52,425 nucleotides of DNA from Candidatus Hydrogenedentota bacterium (GTDB lineage Bacteria; Hydrogenedentota; Hydrogenedentia; Hydrogenedentales; JAEUWI01), in contig JAHBVV010000040.1 of assembly GCA_019637335.1 (NCBI GenBank), positions 1-52,425 on the forward strand, written 5' to 3'. Positions 42,267 through 50,446 of the stretch are shown one piece after another. Below the pieces are notes generated by a model. The model saw nothing but the letters and a program-made list of their open reading frames with translations, had not been told where the DNA came from and did no database searches. The translations under genes and the position numbers were made by a program. Every line of letters begins with the position of its first letter. Position 1 is the stretch's first letter.

Positions 42267-43457
42267 ATGGCCCGTTCGCTCTTTGAAATCCGCATTGCCC
42301 TCCTGCAACGGGTGCTCCGCCAGAACGGCTGGGATGGCCTTCTACTCACCCGCGCCGACAACTTCGCCATGGCGACCGGCGGCAAGCGCAATTACGTCTC
42401 CACCCAGAGCGATCTCGGCGCCTGCGGGCTCTATATCCCCGCGGAGGGCCGCCCGGAATACGCCGGCAACAATATCGAGGCCACGCGCATCATGGACGAG
42501 GAACTGGCGAGCCCCGCGTGCAGCGCCGCCCCCTTCCGCTGGTTCGAGGAATCGCCCGCCCAGTGGTGCGCCCGGCGTTTTCAGGGCAAACTCGTCTCCG
42601 ACGACGGCGCGCTCGGCGAGAATGTCCACAGCGCGTTGGCCCCGCTCCGCAGCATCCTGCTGCCCGAGGAATGCGCGCGTTACCGCGAGCTCGGGCGCCT
42701 CGCCGCCGAGGCCATGGAGGCCACCCTCGCCTCGATAACCACCGGAATGCCCGAAAACGAAATCAGCGCGCGCCTCATATACGAGGGCCAGCGCCGCGGC
42801 TGCCTCGTCCCCGTAAGCCTGATCGCGGCGGACGATCGCATCCTCCGCTACCGCCACCCCCTGCCCACCCGGCCCGGCGCCGCCAACGAAAAACGGGTTG
42901 ATCGCTACGTCATGGTCGTGGCCGGCATGGTGCGCGACGGCCTGTCGGTATCCGTAACGCGATTCCGCCAGGTCCAGAATATCGATTCCGATACCGCCGA
43001 CGCCTACGCGCGAATATGCGCCGTGGACGCCTGCATGCAGGAAGCCACCCGCCCCGGTGAAACGCTCGGCGGCGTATTCGAGGCCTGCCAGCAGGCCTAC
43101 ACCCGCTATGGCTTCGCTCCAGACGAGTGGCACAACCACCACCAGGGCGGCAGCACCGGCTACGCCGCCCGCACCTGCAAGGGCGCGCCCGGCGAAACCT
43201 TCCCCTGCCTCGACGCCGCCTGGGCCGACGCCCTGCGCCAGGCGCTCGGCGAAGACATCCCCTTCAGCACGGCCTTCGCCTGGAACCCTTCCGCGCCCGG
43301 CGTAAAATCCGAGGACACCTTCCTCCTCCACGAGGATGGCAGCCAGGAAATCCTCACGGCGACCCCCGCGCTGCCACCCGTGCACCTCGCCGCCCACCTC
43401 GGCCACCCCACCACCGTAATAAAATCCGGCATGGCCCCGCCCGACTTCCAAGCCTGA
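42267..43457 (+). CDS. M24 (creatinase/aminopeptidase P fold) protein lacking canonical Asp ligands
   Basis: The 396-aa protein has an N-terminal creatinase-like domain (about 1-135) and a pita-bread M24 domain. Conserved HHQGGSTGY and FAWNPSAPGVKSEDTFLL carry the later His and Glu ligand positions. In the strand where active M24 enzymes have two metal-binding aspartates, this protein reads VMVVAGMVRDGLSVSVTR, so both appear to be replaced. Variants of this kind occur widely and may not be dinuclear metallopeptidases. Peptidase activity should not be assumed. The ATG is preceded by GGAAGG. A repeat array follows 29 bp later. Confidence 0.8.
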   Translation: MARSLFEIRIALLQRVLRQNGWDGLLLTRADNFAMATGGKRNYVSTQSDLGACGLYIPAEGRPEYAGNNIEATRIMDEELASPACSAAPFRWFEESPAQWCARRFQGKLVSDDGALGENVHSALAPLRSILLPEECARYRELGRLAAEAMEATLASITTGMPENEISARLIYEGQRRGCLVPVSLIAADDRILRYRHPLPTRPGAANEKRVDRYVMVVAGMVRDGLSVSVTRFRQVQNIDSDTADAYARICAVDACMQEATRPGETLGGVFEACQQAYTRYGFAPDEWHNHHQGGSTGYAARTCKGAPGETFPCLDAAWADALRQALGEDIPFSTAFAWNPSAPGVKSEDTFLLHEDGSQEILTATPALPPVHLAAHLGHPTTVIKSGMAPPDFQA

Positions 43458-43485
43458 TCCGAAGGCTGAATGGGCGCCACGGGCG

Positions 43486-44010
43486 CGGGGCTTTCGCTGA
43501 TCGCCAACCCTCGGGGCAACACCTCACCCATACCCCGCAACGCCCTGCGTCAAGAGCGGCTGCTCTGAAATTACAAAGAGAGCCACGGGCGCCACGTTCA
43601 AGCTCCGTGGCTCCGCCGCGAAGGCTTTAGCGTGCGAGACTCCAGAAGAGCGCCAACAGTCAGGAGCAGTATTTCATCCTTAACGGGTGACGCACTGCGT
43701 CACGGGCAGCTGCTCTGAAATTACAAAGAGAGCCACGGGTGCCACGTTCGAGTTCCGCGGCTCCGCCGCGAAGGCTTGAGCGTGCGAGACTCCAGAAGAG
43801 CGCCAACAGTCAGGGACAACACCTCACCCATAACCCGTCACGCACTGCGTCACGAGCGGCTGCTCCGAGATTACAAAGAGAGCCACGGGTGCCACGTTCA
43901 AGCTCCGTGGCTCCGCCGCGAAGGCTTGAGCGTGCGAGACTCCAGAAGAGCGCCAACAGTCAGGAGCAGTATTTCATCCTTAACGGGTGACGCGAAGCGT
44001 AATCAACGGC
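43486..44010. repeat. 150-bp tandem repeat array (about 3.5 units)
   Basis: Full units start at 43561, 43711 and 43861, each with TGCTCYGARATTACAAAGAG, and a half unit lies at 43486-43560. Every unit has inverted GAGCCACGG / CCGTGGCTC arms. Two tail types alternate: CAGGAGCAGTATTTCATCC in units 1 and 3, and CAACACCTCACCCATA in unit 2 and the half unit. GGTGACGCACTGCGTCACGG at the unit junction forms another hairpin. Open frames through the array are by-products of the repeat. Confidence 0.85.
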
Positions 44011-44044
44011 TGTACCACGCTATCTCAAGCGCCAGCCAGAACCC

Positions 44045-44130
44045 GTACCACGCGATTCCGCCGCGGGCGGATTCGTGTGCCTCGAGCAAGACAACCCCCA
44101 GCGCCACCACCAATCACCCCGCACGAGCGG
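44045..44130. repeat. Dispersed repeat RepA, copy 5
   Basis: The block reads GTACCACGCGATTCCGCC, with the core TCCGCCGCGGGCGGA, then TTCGTGTGCCTCGAGCAA and the CCCCGCACGAGCGG end. It is more than 36 kb from the nearest other copy. Confidence 0.65.
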
Positions 44131-44227
44131 TTCCGCATGCAAGATATTGAACCACGGATGATGAAAAAAACAGGTCACTTCGGGATTCGTACGCTGGCGC
44201 CGGCACACCTCAACGCCTGAAATCCTT

Positions 44228-44335
44228 TTCTATCCGTGTCATCAGCGTAATCCGTGGTCACAATTTCCGATCGCGGCCAGAGGCCGCTCCAAGCTTATTC
44301 GCGTGTATTCGTGTTCATTCGCGGTTCAAGTTTAT
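44228..44335. repeat. Low-complexity CCGTGTCATC / ATTCGTGTTCATTCG words
   Basis: Words such as TATCCGTGTCATCAGCG and TATTCGTGTTCATTCGCGG follow each other. They resemble the tracts near 2306 and 15917. Confidence 0.5.
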
Positions 44336-44382
44336 ACGGTTGCGGCCAGGAGCCGCCCTGCGTTCTGCGCGGCTGTGTCCGG

Positions 44383-44411
44383 TTGACCAAACCCGCCAAA
44401 TGCTCTAGACT
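44383..44411 (+). promoter_or_regulatory. Probable promoter of the 1673-aa fusion gene
   Basis: TTGACC (44383-44388) and TAGACT (44406-44411) are separated by exactly 17 bp, giving a leader of about 48 nt before ATG 44466. The -35 box is the same as in the promoter at 1447. Confidence 0.6.
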
Positions 44412-44465
44412 CCTCCCCTATGCGTCCACGGCAGGCGTGGGCGGGGACGATCCCGGGAGTGGTCC

Positions 44466-47400
44466 ATGTCCTATTCTATTCGGCGCGCATTCGCCACCCT
44501 TATCGTTGCTGTGCTTCTCCGCAGCCTCGCGGCAATCGCCCACGCGGACACCCCCGCCTTCCGCGCCGGCGCGGCCGCGGTCGACATCACGCCGCCCGCC
44601 TTCCCCGTGCGCGTCAACGGCATGTTCACCGAGCGCAGCGCAGACGGCGCCGCCGACCCGCTCTACGCCCGCGCCATGGCCCTGGACGACGGTTCCACGC
44701 GCCTCCTGTTCTGCATCGTCGATACCTGCATGATGGAGCAGGACCTCATCGATACGGCCAAGGCCGCCGCCGCGGATAAAACCGGCGTCCCCGTGGACCG
44801 CATGATGGTCTCGGCCACCCATACGCACAGCGCGCCCTCGGCCATGGGGTGCCTGGGGAGCCGGCAGGATCCCGACTACGCCGCCTGGCTCCCGGGCAAG
44901 ATCGCGGAGGCCCTGGTCGCCGCCGCCGGGTCGCTCCAGCCCGCGCGCATCGGCTGGGCATCCGTGGACGACTGGGCCCACACGCACAACCGCCGCTGGA
45001 TCCGGCGCGCGGACAAGACCTTCGAGGATCCCTTCGGCGTCTTGAATGTCCGCGCACACATGCACCCCGGCTACGAAAGCCCCGACGTTATCGGCCCCTC
45101 CGGCCCCGTGGACCCGGGCCTGAGCGTGATCGCCGCCAGGACCCCCGACGGAAGGCCCATCGCCTTTCTGGCCAACTACTCCCAGCACTACTACAGCTCC
45201 CCCCTGCTCTCGGCCGACTACTTCGGAAGCTTCGCGCGCGCCATCGCCCGGCATCTCGGCCAGCCCTCCAGCGAAGGCCCCTTTGTCGCCATGATGAGCC
45301 AGGGAACGAGCGGCGACCTGATGTGGATGGATTACGGCTCTCCCAAAAAGGACGGCACGCACGAACAATATGCCGAGGAAGTGGCCGCGCGCGCCCTGGA
45401 AGCGTGGGACGCCATCGAATGGCATGACCACGTCCCGCTGGGCATGGCCGAACGGGTGATCAACCTGGCGTGGCGCGCGCCCGATGCCGATCGGCTCGCG
45501 TGGGCCCGGGAACGGGTGGCCGCGCTGAACGGGGAGATCCCGAGGACCCAGCCCGACATCTACGCGCACGAAGCGATACACCTCCACGAACGGCAGCGCA
45601 CCGACCTCAAGCTCCAGGCCATCCGCATCGGCGATCTGACCATCGCCACGCTGCCGAACGAGGTCTATGCGATTACCGGCCTCAAGCTGAAGCGACAGGC
45701 CCCGCTCGGCATGCACTTCAACATCGAGCTCGCCAATGGCTCCGTGGGCTACATCCCCCCGCCGGAGCAGCACGACCTCGGCGGCTACACCACCTGGCCC
45801 GCGCGCACCGCCGGCCTGGAGATTCAGGCGGAGCCCATCATCGTCGAGACGCTCCTGGGCGCCATGGAGGAGGTAACGGGCGCGGCGCGAAAACCATTAC
45901 TGGACGGCGAAAGCCCCTACAGCGCAACCGTAACACGCCTGAATCCATCGTCCTATTGGCGGCTGAACGAAATACAAGGACGCACCGCGCACAACACGGT
46001 CTCCGGCGCGCCGGATGCGCAGCTTTCGGGCGGCGCGGCGCTCTACCTGCCCGGTCCGGGCAGCGGCACGGGCTGGGGCGTTGGCGAGCACCTGCGCCCA
46101 TCCAACTTTTCCGGCCCGGGCGAAATCAACCGCGCCGTGCACTTCGTGAGGGACGGCATGCTCGCGGCGGATCTTCCCGATTTGCGCGCCCCGTTCACCC
46201 TGGCGCTGTGGTTCTGGCTCGGCGAGAAGAGCGGCGCGAGCATCCGCGATGGCGGGCTGGCCACCCTGCCCTCCGGCGATCAGCTTCGCTACACGGTCGA
46301 CGCCAGCGGCTCGGCCGGGGTCTTCCTGGTCCGCGCGGGCGATCCGGCGGCGCGTTACGGCGGCCGCAACCGCATGCCCATCGGCGGCTGGCATCTCGCC
46401 GTGCTCGTCGGGGACGGCTCTGACCTTCACTGCTACATCGACGGCAACCAAACGGAACCCGAGGCCACCCGCGTCGACGCGGAGCCATTCACGGGCGGGA
46501 CCTGGCGCTTCGCCGAGGGCCTGGAGGGCAAACTCGACGAAATCGCCCTGTTTGACCGCGCCCTGAACGCGGAAGAGCGGCGCGCCCTCTGGGACGCCTC
46601 GGGGATCGAGGCGGATCGCGCCCAAACCCCCGCGCTCAGTTCACCACCCCTTTCCCCGCCGGAAGGCCTCGCCTCCATTCGTGTGCCCGACGGTTATACC
46701 GTGGACCTGGTGGCCTGCGAACCGAATGTCATCGACCCCGTCGCCTTCGACTGGGACACCCGCGGGCGGCTCTGGGTCGTGGAAATGTCCGATTACCCCC
46801 TCGGCCTCGACGGCGACGGCGCCCCGGGCGGGCGCGTGCGTGTGCTGGAGGACCGAGACCGCGACGGCTTCTATGAAACTTCGCAGCTCTTTGCCGATGG
46901 CCTCAATTTTCCCACAGGCATCCTCACCTGGCGGGATGGCGTCATCGTGACCGCCGCGCCGGATATCCTTTTCCTCCGCGATGCCACCGGCGACGGCATG
47001 GCCGACGAGCGGGAGGTTCTGATCACCGGCCTGAGCGAGGGCAACCAGCAACTCCGCGCCAACGGCCTGCGCTGGGGCCTGGACAACTGGGTCTACGTCG
47101 CCGCCGGGGGACACCACGGCGACTACGGAGCCGACACGGTCCTCCGATCCACCCGCGCGAACACGGAAACCCTCGTGGGCAGCCGCGATTTCCGATTCAA
47201 GCCGGACACCGGCGAACTGGAGCCCCAGAGCGGCCCGACGCAGTTCGGGCGCAACCGCGATGACTGGGGCCGCTGGTTCGGCACGCAGAACGCCCGCCCG
47301 CTCTGGCACTACGCCCTGCCGGATCATTACCTGAAGCGCAATCCGTATTTCGCCGCGCCGGACGGGCAGGTGCAGGTGCTCGGCGAGGTTGGCCCGCCCG

Positions 47401-49487
47401 TGTACCCCACCGCGCCGCTGGAAAAGCGCTATCACGACTTTAAATCGTCCGGCCACTTCACTTCGGCGTGCAGCGGGATGGTTTACCGCGACACCAGGCT
47501 TTTTCCCCGTGAGAGCCTGAACGGCTTCGCTTGCGAGCCCTTCCACAACCTGGTCCAGCGGATTGAACTGGAGCACGACGGCGTCACCTTCCGCGGCAAA
47601 CGCGCGGGGGCCGAGGGCGAACCCGACTTCTTCGCCAGCACCGACCGCTGGTGCCGTCCCGTCATGGTGCGCACCGGCCCCGATGGCGCCCTCTGGATCG
47701 CGGACATGTACCGCTACATGATCGAGCACCCGCAATGGCTTCCGGAGGAGGGCCGGGCCGAACTGCTCCCCCACTACCGCGAGGGCGACGACAAGGGACG
47801 CATCTACCGCGTGCGGCGAACCGAAGACCCGATCGTGCCCATCATGGACTTTTCCGAAGTACCAACAGACAAACTCGCCGGCCGTCTGGCCGCCTCCAAT
47901 GGCTGGTTCCGCGATAAGGCCCAGCAGCTGGTCCTCTGGCGCGGCGATACGAGCGCCGCCCCCGGCTTCGCGAAGTACGCGCGTCACTGCCACGCGCGAG
48001 GCCGTCTCCACTTCCTTTGGACGCTGGAGGGCCTGGGCGCGCTGACCGACGACCTGGTGGCCGAAGCGCTTCAGGCGGAGGAGCCGGGCCTGCGCGAGAA
48101 CGCGCTGCGCCTCGCGGAGACCCACGCCACGGAGCCGGTGGTCGCGGCGGCCCTCGCCCTGGCTTCCGACCCGGATCCCAAAGTGCGCCAGCAGCTCGCC
48201 TTCAGCATCGGCAGCTTCCCGGCAACCCCGGAAGCGGGCCACGCGCTGGCCGATCTCCTGCTCCAGCATCACGACGATCCGTTCACCACCGCCGCCGCGC
48301 TGAGCTCCGCCCTGCCCCACCAGGAAACGCTGATTGCCGCCCTGGCGGACCGGAACGATCCCGCGATGGCGGGTCTACGGCCGGCGCTGGCCGAGATCGG
48401 TCTCGGAACCGGAAACGCCCCGGCGCTCGCCGCGCTGCTGCAACCCGCGTTCCACGCCGCCCTGGAGGCCCCTACGCTCGCGAATGCCGAGGCCGCGGCG
48501 GCCATGCTTGACCTCCTCGCACGCCGTGATTTCGACCTGAAACGCATCCCGGAGGTTGACGCGCGCGCTCAGGTCCTGCTCGCCGCCGCGCGCGAAGCGA
48601 TTCAGGGTTCGGGCGCATTCCTGCCCCCGGACGCATCCGAGCCGGACCGGGAAACCGCCCGGTTCGCCGCCACGACGATCCTCGCCCGAATCCCCGCCGA
48701 CCAGGGCGCGGTTGTGGACGCGCTGGCCCCGACGGTCAATGGCCTGACGCCGCCGGAAACCCTTCAGCAGGCCCTGGCGATCCTTGCCCGCACCACCGAT
48801 GAACGCGTTCCCGTCATCCTTTTCGGCGCCTGGTCCGGCCTCGCGCCCGGCGCGCGGGAGAGCGCCGCTGGCATCCTGCTGTCGCGGCCAGAGTGGACCC
48901 GGCAGCTCATCGAAGCCCTCGGAGGCCCCGGCCTGCGCGCGACCGACCTCAGCCCCATCCGCCGGACGCAGCTTGCGAACCACCCCGACCAGGATCTGCG
49001 CGCCCTGGCCGCCGCCCGCCTGGAAAGCGCCGGAAGCCCCGCCCGCGCCGGCGTCGTCGCGGCGTACGCGCCCGCGCTCGCGCTGGAAGGCGATCCCGCG
49101 CGCGGCCTCCCGAAGTTCAACGAGCTCTGCGCGCTGTGCCACAAACACGGCGAAATCGGCCTGGAAATCGGCCCGGACGTCCGCACCTTCGCCCAGCATC
49201 CGAAGGAAAAGCTCCTCGCGAACATACTCGACCCGAACCTCGACATCCAGCCGGGTTACCACGCGTACAACTGCGAAACCGAGGAAGGCGAGTTACTCTT
49301 CGGCCTCATCGCCTCCGAAAACGCCACCAGCATCACCATGAAAGTCCCCGGCGGGCAACTCCGCACCGTGCTCCGAAGCGACATCTACGAACTCGGCGGC
49401 ACGTCCCTGTCCATGATGCCCGAAGGCCTCGAAGCCGCCCTCACCCATCAGGAAATGGCCGACCTGATCGCGTTTATTAAAAAGTAG
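44466..49487 (+). CDS. Ceramidase-like / LamG / PVC-type dehydrogenase-cytochrome fusion protein (1673 aa)
   Basis: A signal peptide (about 1-27) is followed by a neutral/alkaline ceramidase-like domain (about 30-460; GAAAVDITPPAFPVRVNGMF, VSATHTHSAPSAMG). A LamG module (about 500-715) comes next, then a beta-propeller of the PVC membrane-bound dehydrogenase type (about 730-1130; VAFDWDTRGRLWVVEMSDYP, NGLRWGLDNWVYVAAGGHHG, GPDGALWIADMYRYMIEHPQ). HEAT-like helical repeats (about 1140-1530) lead to a heme domain with CALCH at 1555-1559. The dehydrogenase-HEAT-heme part is a known Planctomycetes-type architecture; joining it to a hydrolase and LamG is unusual. It is probably exported, with the cytochrome taking electrons. 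The TAG stop is contained in the first REP hairpin. Confidence 0.88.
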   Translation: MSYSIRRAFATLIVAVLLRSLAAIAHADTPAFRAGAAAVDITPPAFPVRVNGMFTERSADGAADPLYARAMALDDGSTRLLFCIVDTCMMEQDLIDTAKAAAADKTGVPVDRMMVSATHTHSAPSAMGCLGSRQDPDYAAWLPGKIAEALVAAAGSLQPARIGWASVDDWAHTHNRRWIRRADKTFEDPFGVLNVRAHMHPGYESPDVIGPSGPVDPGLSVIAARTPDGRPIAFLANYSQHYYSSPLLSADYFGSFARAIARHLGQPSSEGPFVAMMSQGTSGDLMWMDYGSPKKDGTHEQYAEEVAARALEAWDAIEWHDHVPLGMAERVINLAWRAPDADRLAWARERVAALNGEIPRTQPDIYAHEAIHLHERQRTDLKLQAIRIGDLTIATLPNEVYAITGLKLKRQAPLGMHFNIELANGSVGYIPPPEQHDLGGYTTWPARTAGLEIQAEPIIVETLLGAMEEVTGAARKPLLDGESPYSATVTRLNPSSYWRLNEIQGRTAHNTVSGAPDAQLSGGAALYLPGPGSGTGWGVGEHLRPSNFSGPGEINRAVHFVRDGMLAADLPDLRAPFTLALWFWLGEKSGASIRDGGLATLPSGDQLRYTVDASGSAGVFLVRAGDPAARYGGRNRMPIGGWHLAVLVGDGSDLHCYIDGNQTEPEATRVDAEPFTGGTWRFAEGLEGKLDEIALFDRALNAEERRALWDASGIEADRAQTPALSSPPLSPPEGLASIRVPDGYTVDLVACEPNVIDPVAFDWDTRGRLWVVEMSDYPLGLDGDGAPGGRVRVLEDRDRDGFYETSQLFADGLNFPTGILTWRDGVIVTAAPDILFLRDATGDGMADEREVLITGLSEGNQQLRANGLRWGLDNWVYVAAGGHHGDYGADTVLRSTRANTETLVGSRDFRFKPDTGELEPQSGPTQFGRNRDDWGRWFGTQNARPLWHYALPDHYLKRNPYFAAPDGQVQVLGEVGPPVYPTAPLEKRYHDFKSSGHFTSACSGMVYRDTRLFPRESLNGFACEPFHNLVQRIELEHDGVTFRGKRAGAEGEPDFFASTDRWCRPVMVRTGPDGALWIADMYRYMIEHPQWLPEEGRAELLPHYREGDDKGRIYRVRRTEDPIVPIMDFSEVPTDKLAGRLAASNGWFRDKAQQLVLWRGDTSAAPGFAKYARHCHARGRLHFLWTLEGLGALTDDLVAEALQAEEPGLRENALRLAETHATEPVVAAALALASDPDPKVRQQLAFSIGSFPATPEAGHALADLLLQHHDDPFTTAAALSSALPHQETLIAALADRNDPAMAGLRPALAEIGLGTGNAPALAALLQPAFHAALEAPTLANAEAAAAMLDLLARRDFDLKRIPEVDARAQVLLAAAREAIQGSGAFLPPDASEPDRETARFAATTILARIPADQGAVVDALAPTVNGLTPPETLQQALAILARTTDERVPVILFGAWSGLAPGARESAAGILLSRPEWTRQLIEALGGPGLRATDLSPIRRTQLANHPDQDLRALAAARLESAGSPARAGVVAAYAPALALEGDPARGLPKFNELCALCHKHGEIGLEIGPDVRTFAQHPKEKLLANILDPNLDIQPGYHAYNCETEEGELLFGLIASENATSITMKVPGGQLRTVLRSDIYELGGTSLSMMPEGLEAALTHQEMADLIAFIKK

Positions 49488-49584
49488 GATAGCCGTCCCG
49501 GCTGTCCAAAGTAGGATAGCCGTCCCGGCTGTCCCAAAACAGGCGGAACGCCTGTCCAAAGTAGGATAGCCGTCCCGGCTGTCC
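49484..49584. repeat. GTAG-headed REP array, left of the RAYT gene
   Basis: Three near-identical 24-bp units (49484-49507, 49511-49534, 49561-49584) have a GTAG head and then GGATAGCCG-TCC-CGGCTGTCC, a 9-bp stem with one G-T pair and a 3-nt loop. A variant hairpin with AGGCGGAACGCCT lies between units 2 and 3. GTAG-headed hairpins are the classical form recognised by RAYT transposases. Confidence 0.85.
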
Positions 49585-49594
49585 AATCTCCCTA

Positions 49595-50239
49595 TCACTT
49601 CACCCCAAGCCCACAGCCTATCAAATAGCCCGAAGCAATCCCCGCTTTCCTCGGGTTCTCCTCAATATATTTTCGAAAATGCTCAAGATGAGGAGCGCTC
49701 CGAACGATGTGGTCAAATGACTCGCCCTGCCACACCGTGCCCGAACGATGCAGGAGCTTGTTCAACTCGTGCGCCGTAAATGATTTCCAGGTATGCAGGT
49801 GTTTAGAAAGATCTTCGGCATCGTACGCACGTACAAGCACGTGGACGTGATTCGGCATGATCGTATAGGAATCGAGAATATATCGTTCGCCATCAAAGTG
49901 ATGCAGCGCAGACGCCACCAATTCGCCCGCGCGCTTGTCGGCCAGAATGCGCGAACCGTCGCCGGCATCAAGCCATTTCTCGAATCGTTGATAGAAGTCC
50001 CCATAGGAACGCATCTCCTCGATGCTCCACGGCTTCGGGTGACGCTTAAGCCACTGTTCGCGCTCCTCCTTCCAGGACCTGACCTTCGAACGCGGGACAG
50101 AGTCGGCGAGACGAAATGTAACGAAGTAGGTGACTCCGTCTTGTCTCCAATGCGGAAGATGCCGTCCGTGGATCGCAAGTTCGGCGGTGCGATCAAAGGG
50201 AATGAATACGTCGTCGGGCACGCACTCGTTGGTTTCCAT
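49595..50239 (-). CDS. REP-associated tyrosine transposase (RAYT, Y1 HUH family)
   Basis: The 214-aa protein has the HUH metal site H131-x-H133 in IMPNHVHVLV and a candidate catalytic Y191 in FRKYIEENPRKAGI, plus GTVWQGESFDHIVRS. These match the TnpA-REP group, which nicks single-stranded REP hairpins and is not itself flanked by IS ends. It appears intact, unlike the two relics near the left end, whose sequence is clearly from another subfamily. A TTGACA promoter and a GGAGG site precede ATG 50239. GTAG-headed REP hairpins flank it on both sides in inverted orientation, so it is probably the enzyme acting on that family. Confidence 0.92.
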   Translation of the reverse strand: METNECVPDDVFIPFDRTAELAIHGRHLPHWRQDGVTYFVTFRLADSVPRSKVRSWKEEREQWLKRHPKPWSIEEMRSYGDFYQRFEKWLDAGDGSRILADKRAGELVASALHHFDGERYILDSYTIMPNHVHVLVRAYDAEDLSKHLHTWKSFTAHELNKLLHRSGTVWQGESFDHIVRSAPHLEHFRKYIEENPRKAGIASGYLIGCGLGVK

Positions 50240-50287
50240 CTTGTCGCCTCCAAGTTGGAAAAATGGTGGCCATCCTCTCCTTTTGAC

Positions 50288-50316
50288 ACAATAACAGGTG
50301 CGCTCGCGACTGTCAA
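50288..50316 (-). promoter_or_regulatory. Promoter of the RAYT gene
   Basis: On the minus strand a perfect TTGACA (50316-50311) and TATTGT (50293-50288) are separated by 17 bp, about 50 bp upstream of the start codon. Confidence 0.65.
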
Positions 50317-50352
50317 TGTAGAATTGACGTGAACAGGCCTGCGGCCTGCCCT

Positions 50353-50446
50353 GGACAGCCGGGACGGCTATCCTACTTTCCGAGGCCTGCGGCCCGCCCG
50401 GAACAGCCGGGACGGCTATCCTACATTGTCCGCCATCCTGGCTGTC
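50353..50446. repeat. GTAG-headed REP array, right of the RAYT gene, inverted orientation
   Basis: Units at 50353-50376 and 50401-50424 are the reverse complement of the left-hand REPs (ending CTATCCTAC). A third, diverged unit near 50428-50446 reads GTAGGACAGCCAGGATGGCG on the minus strand. Its TAG overlaps the stop codon of the FAD oxidoreductase gene. Confidence 0.8.

Larger units (their letters stand above)
44011..44465. other. Intergenic region with RepA copy and TTCGTG-type words
   Basis: No gene is supported. It contains a RepA copy, low-complexity word repeats at 44228-44335, paired GCGGCCAG words at 44274 and 44343, and the promoter of the large fusion gene. Confidence 0.55.

Noticed and set aside
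43739-43990. Open frames with repeated RLERARLQKSANSQ segments
   Set aside because: They are translations of the 150-bp tandem repeats; the repeat period of 150 keeps the frame open, and there is no ribosome binding site.
43486-44010. CRISPR array
   Set aside because: Units are 150 bp with no short-repeat/unique-spacer pattern, and no cas gene is present in the window.
49484-49584. CRISPR repeats of about 24 bp
   Set aside because: Spacing is irregular (3 and 26 bp), the hairpin is palindromic over its full length, and inverted copies lie across a RAYT gene, which fits REPs instead.
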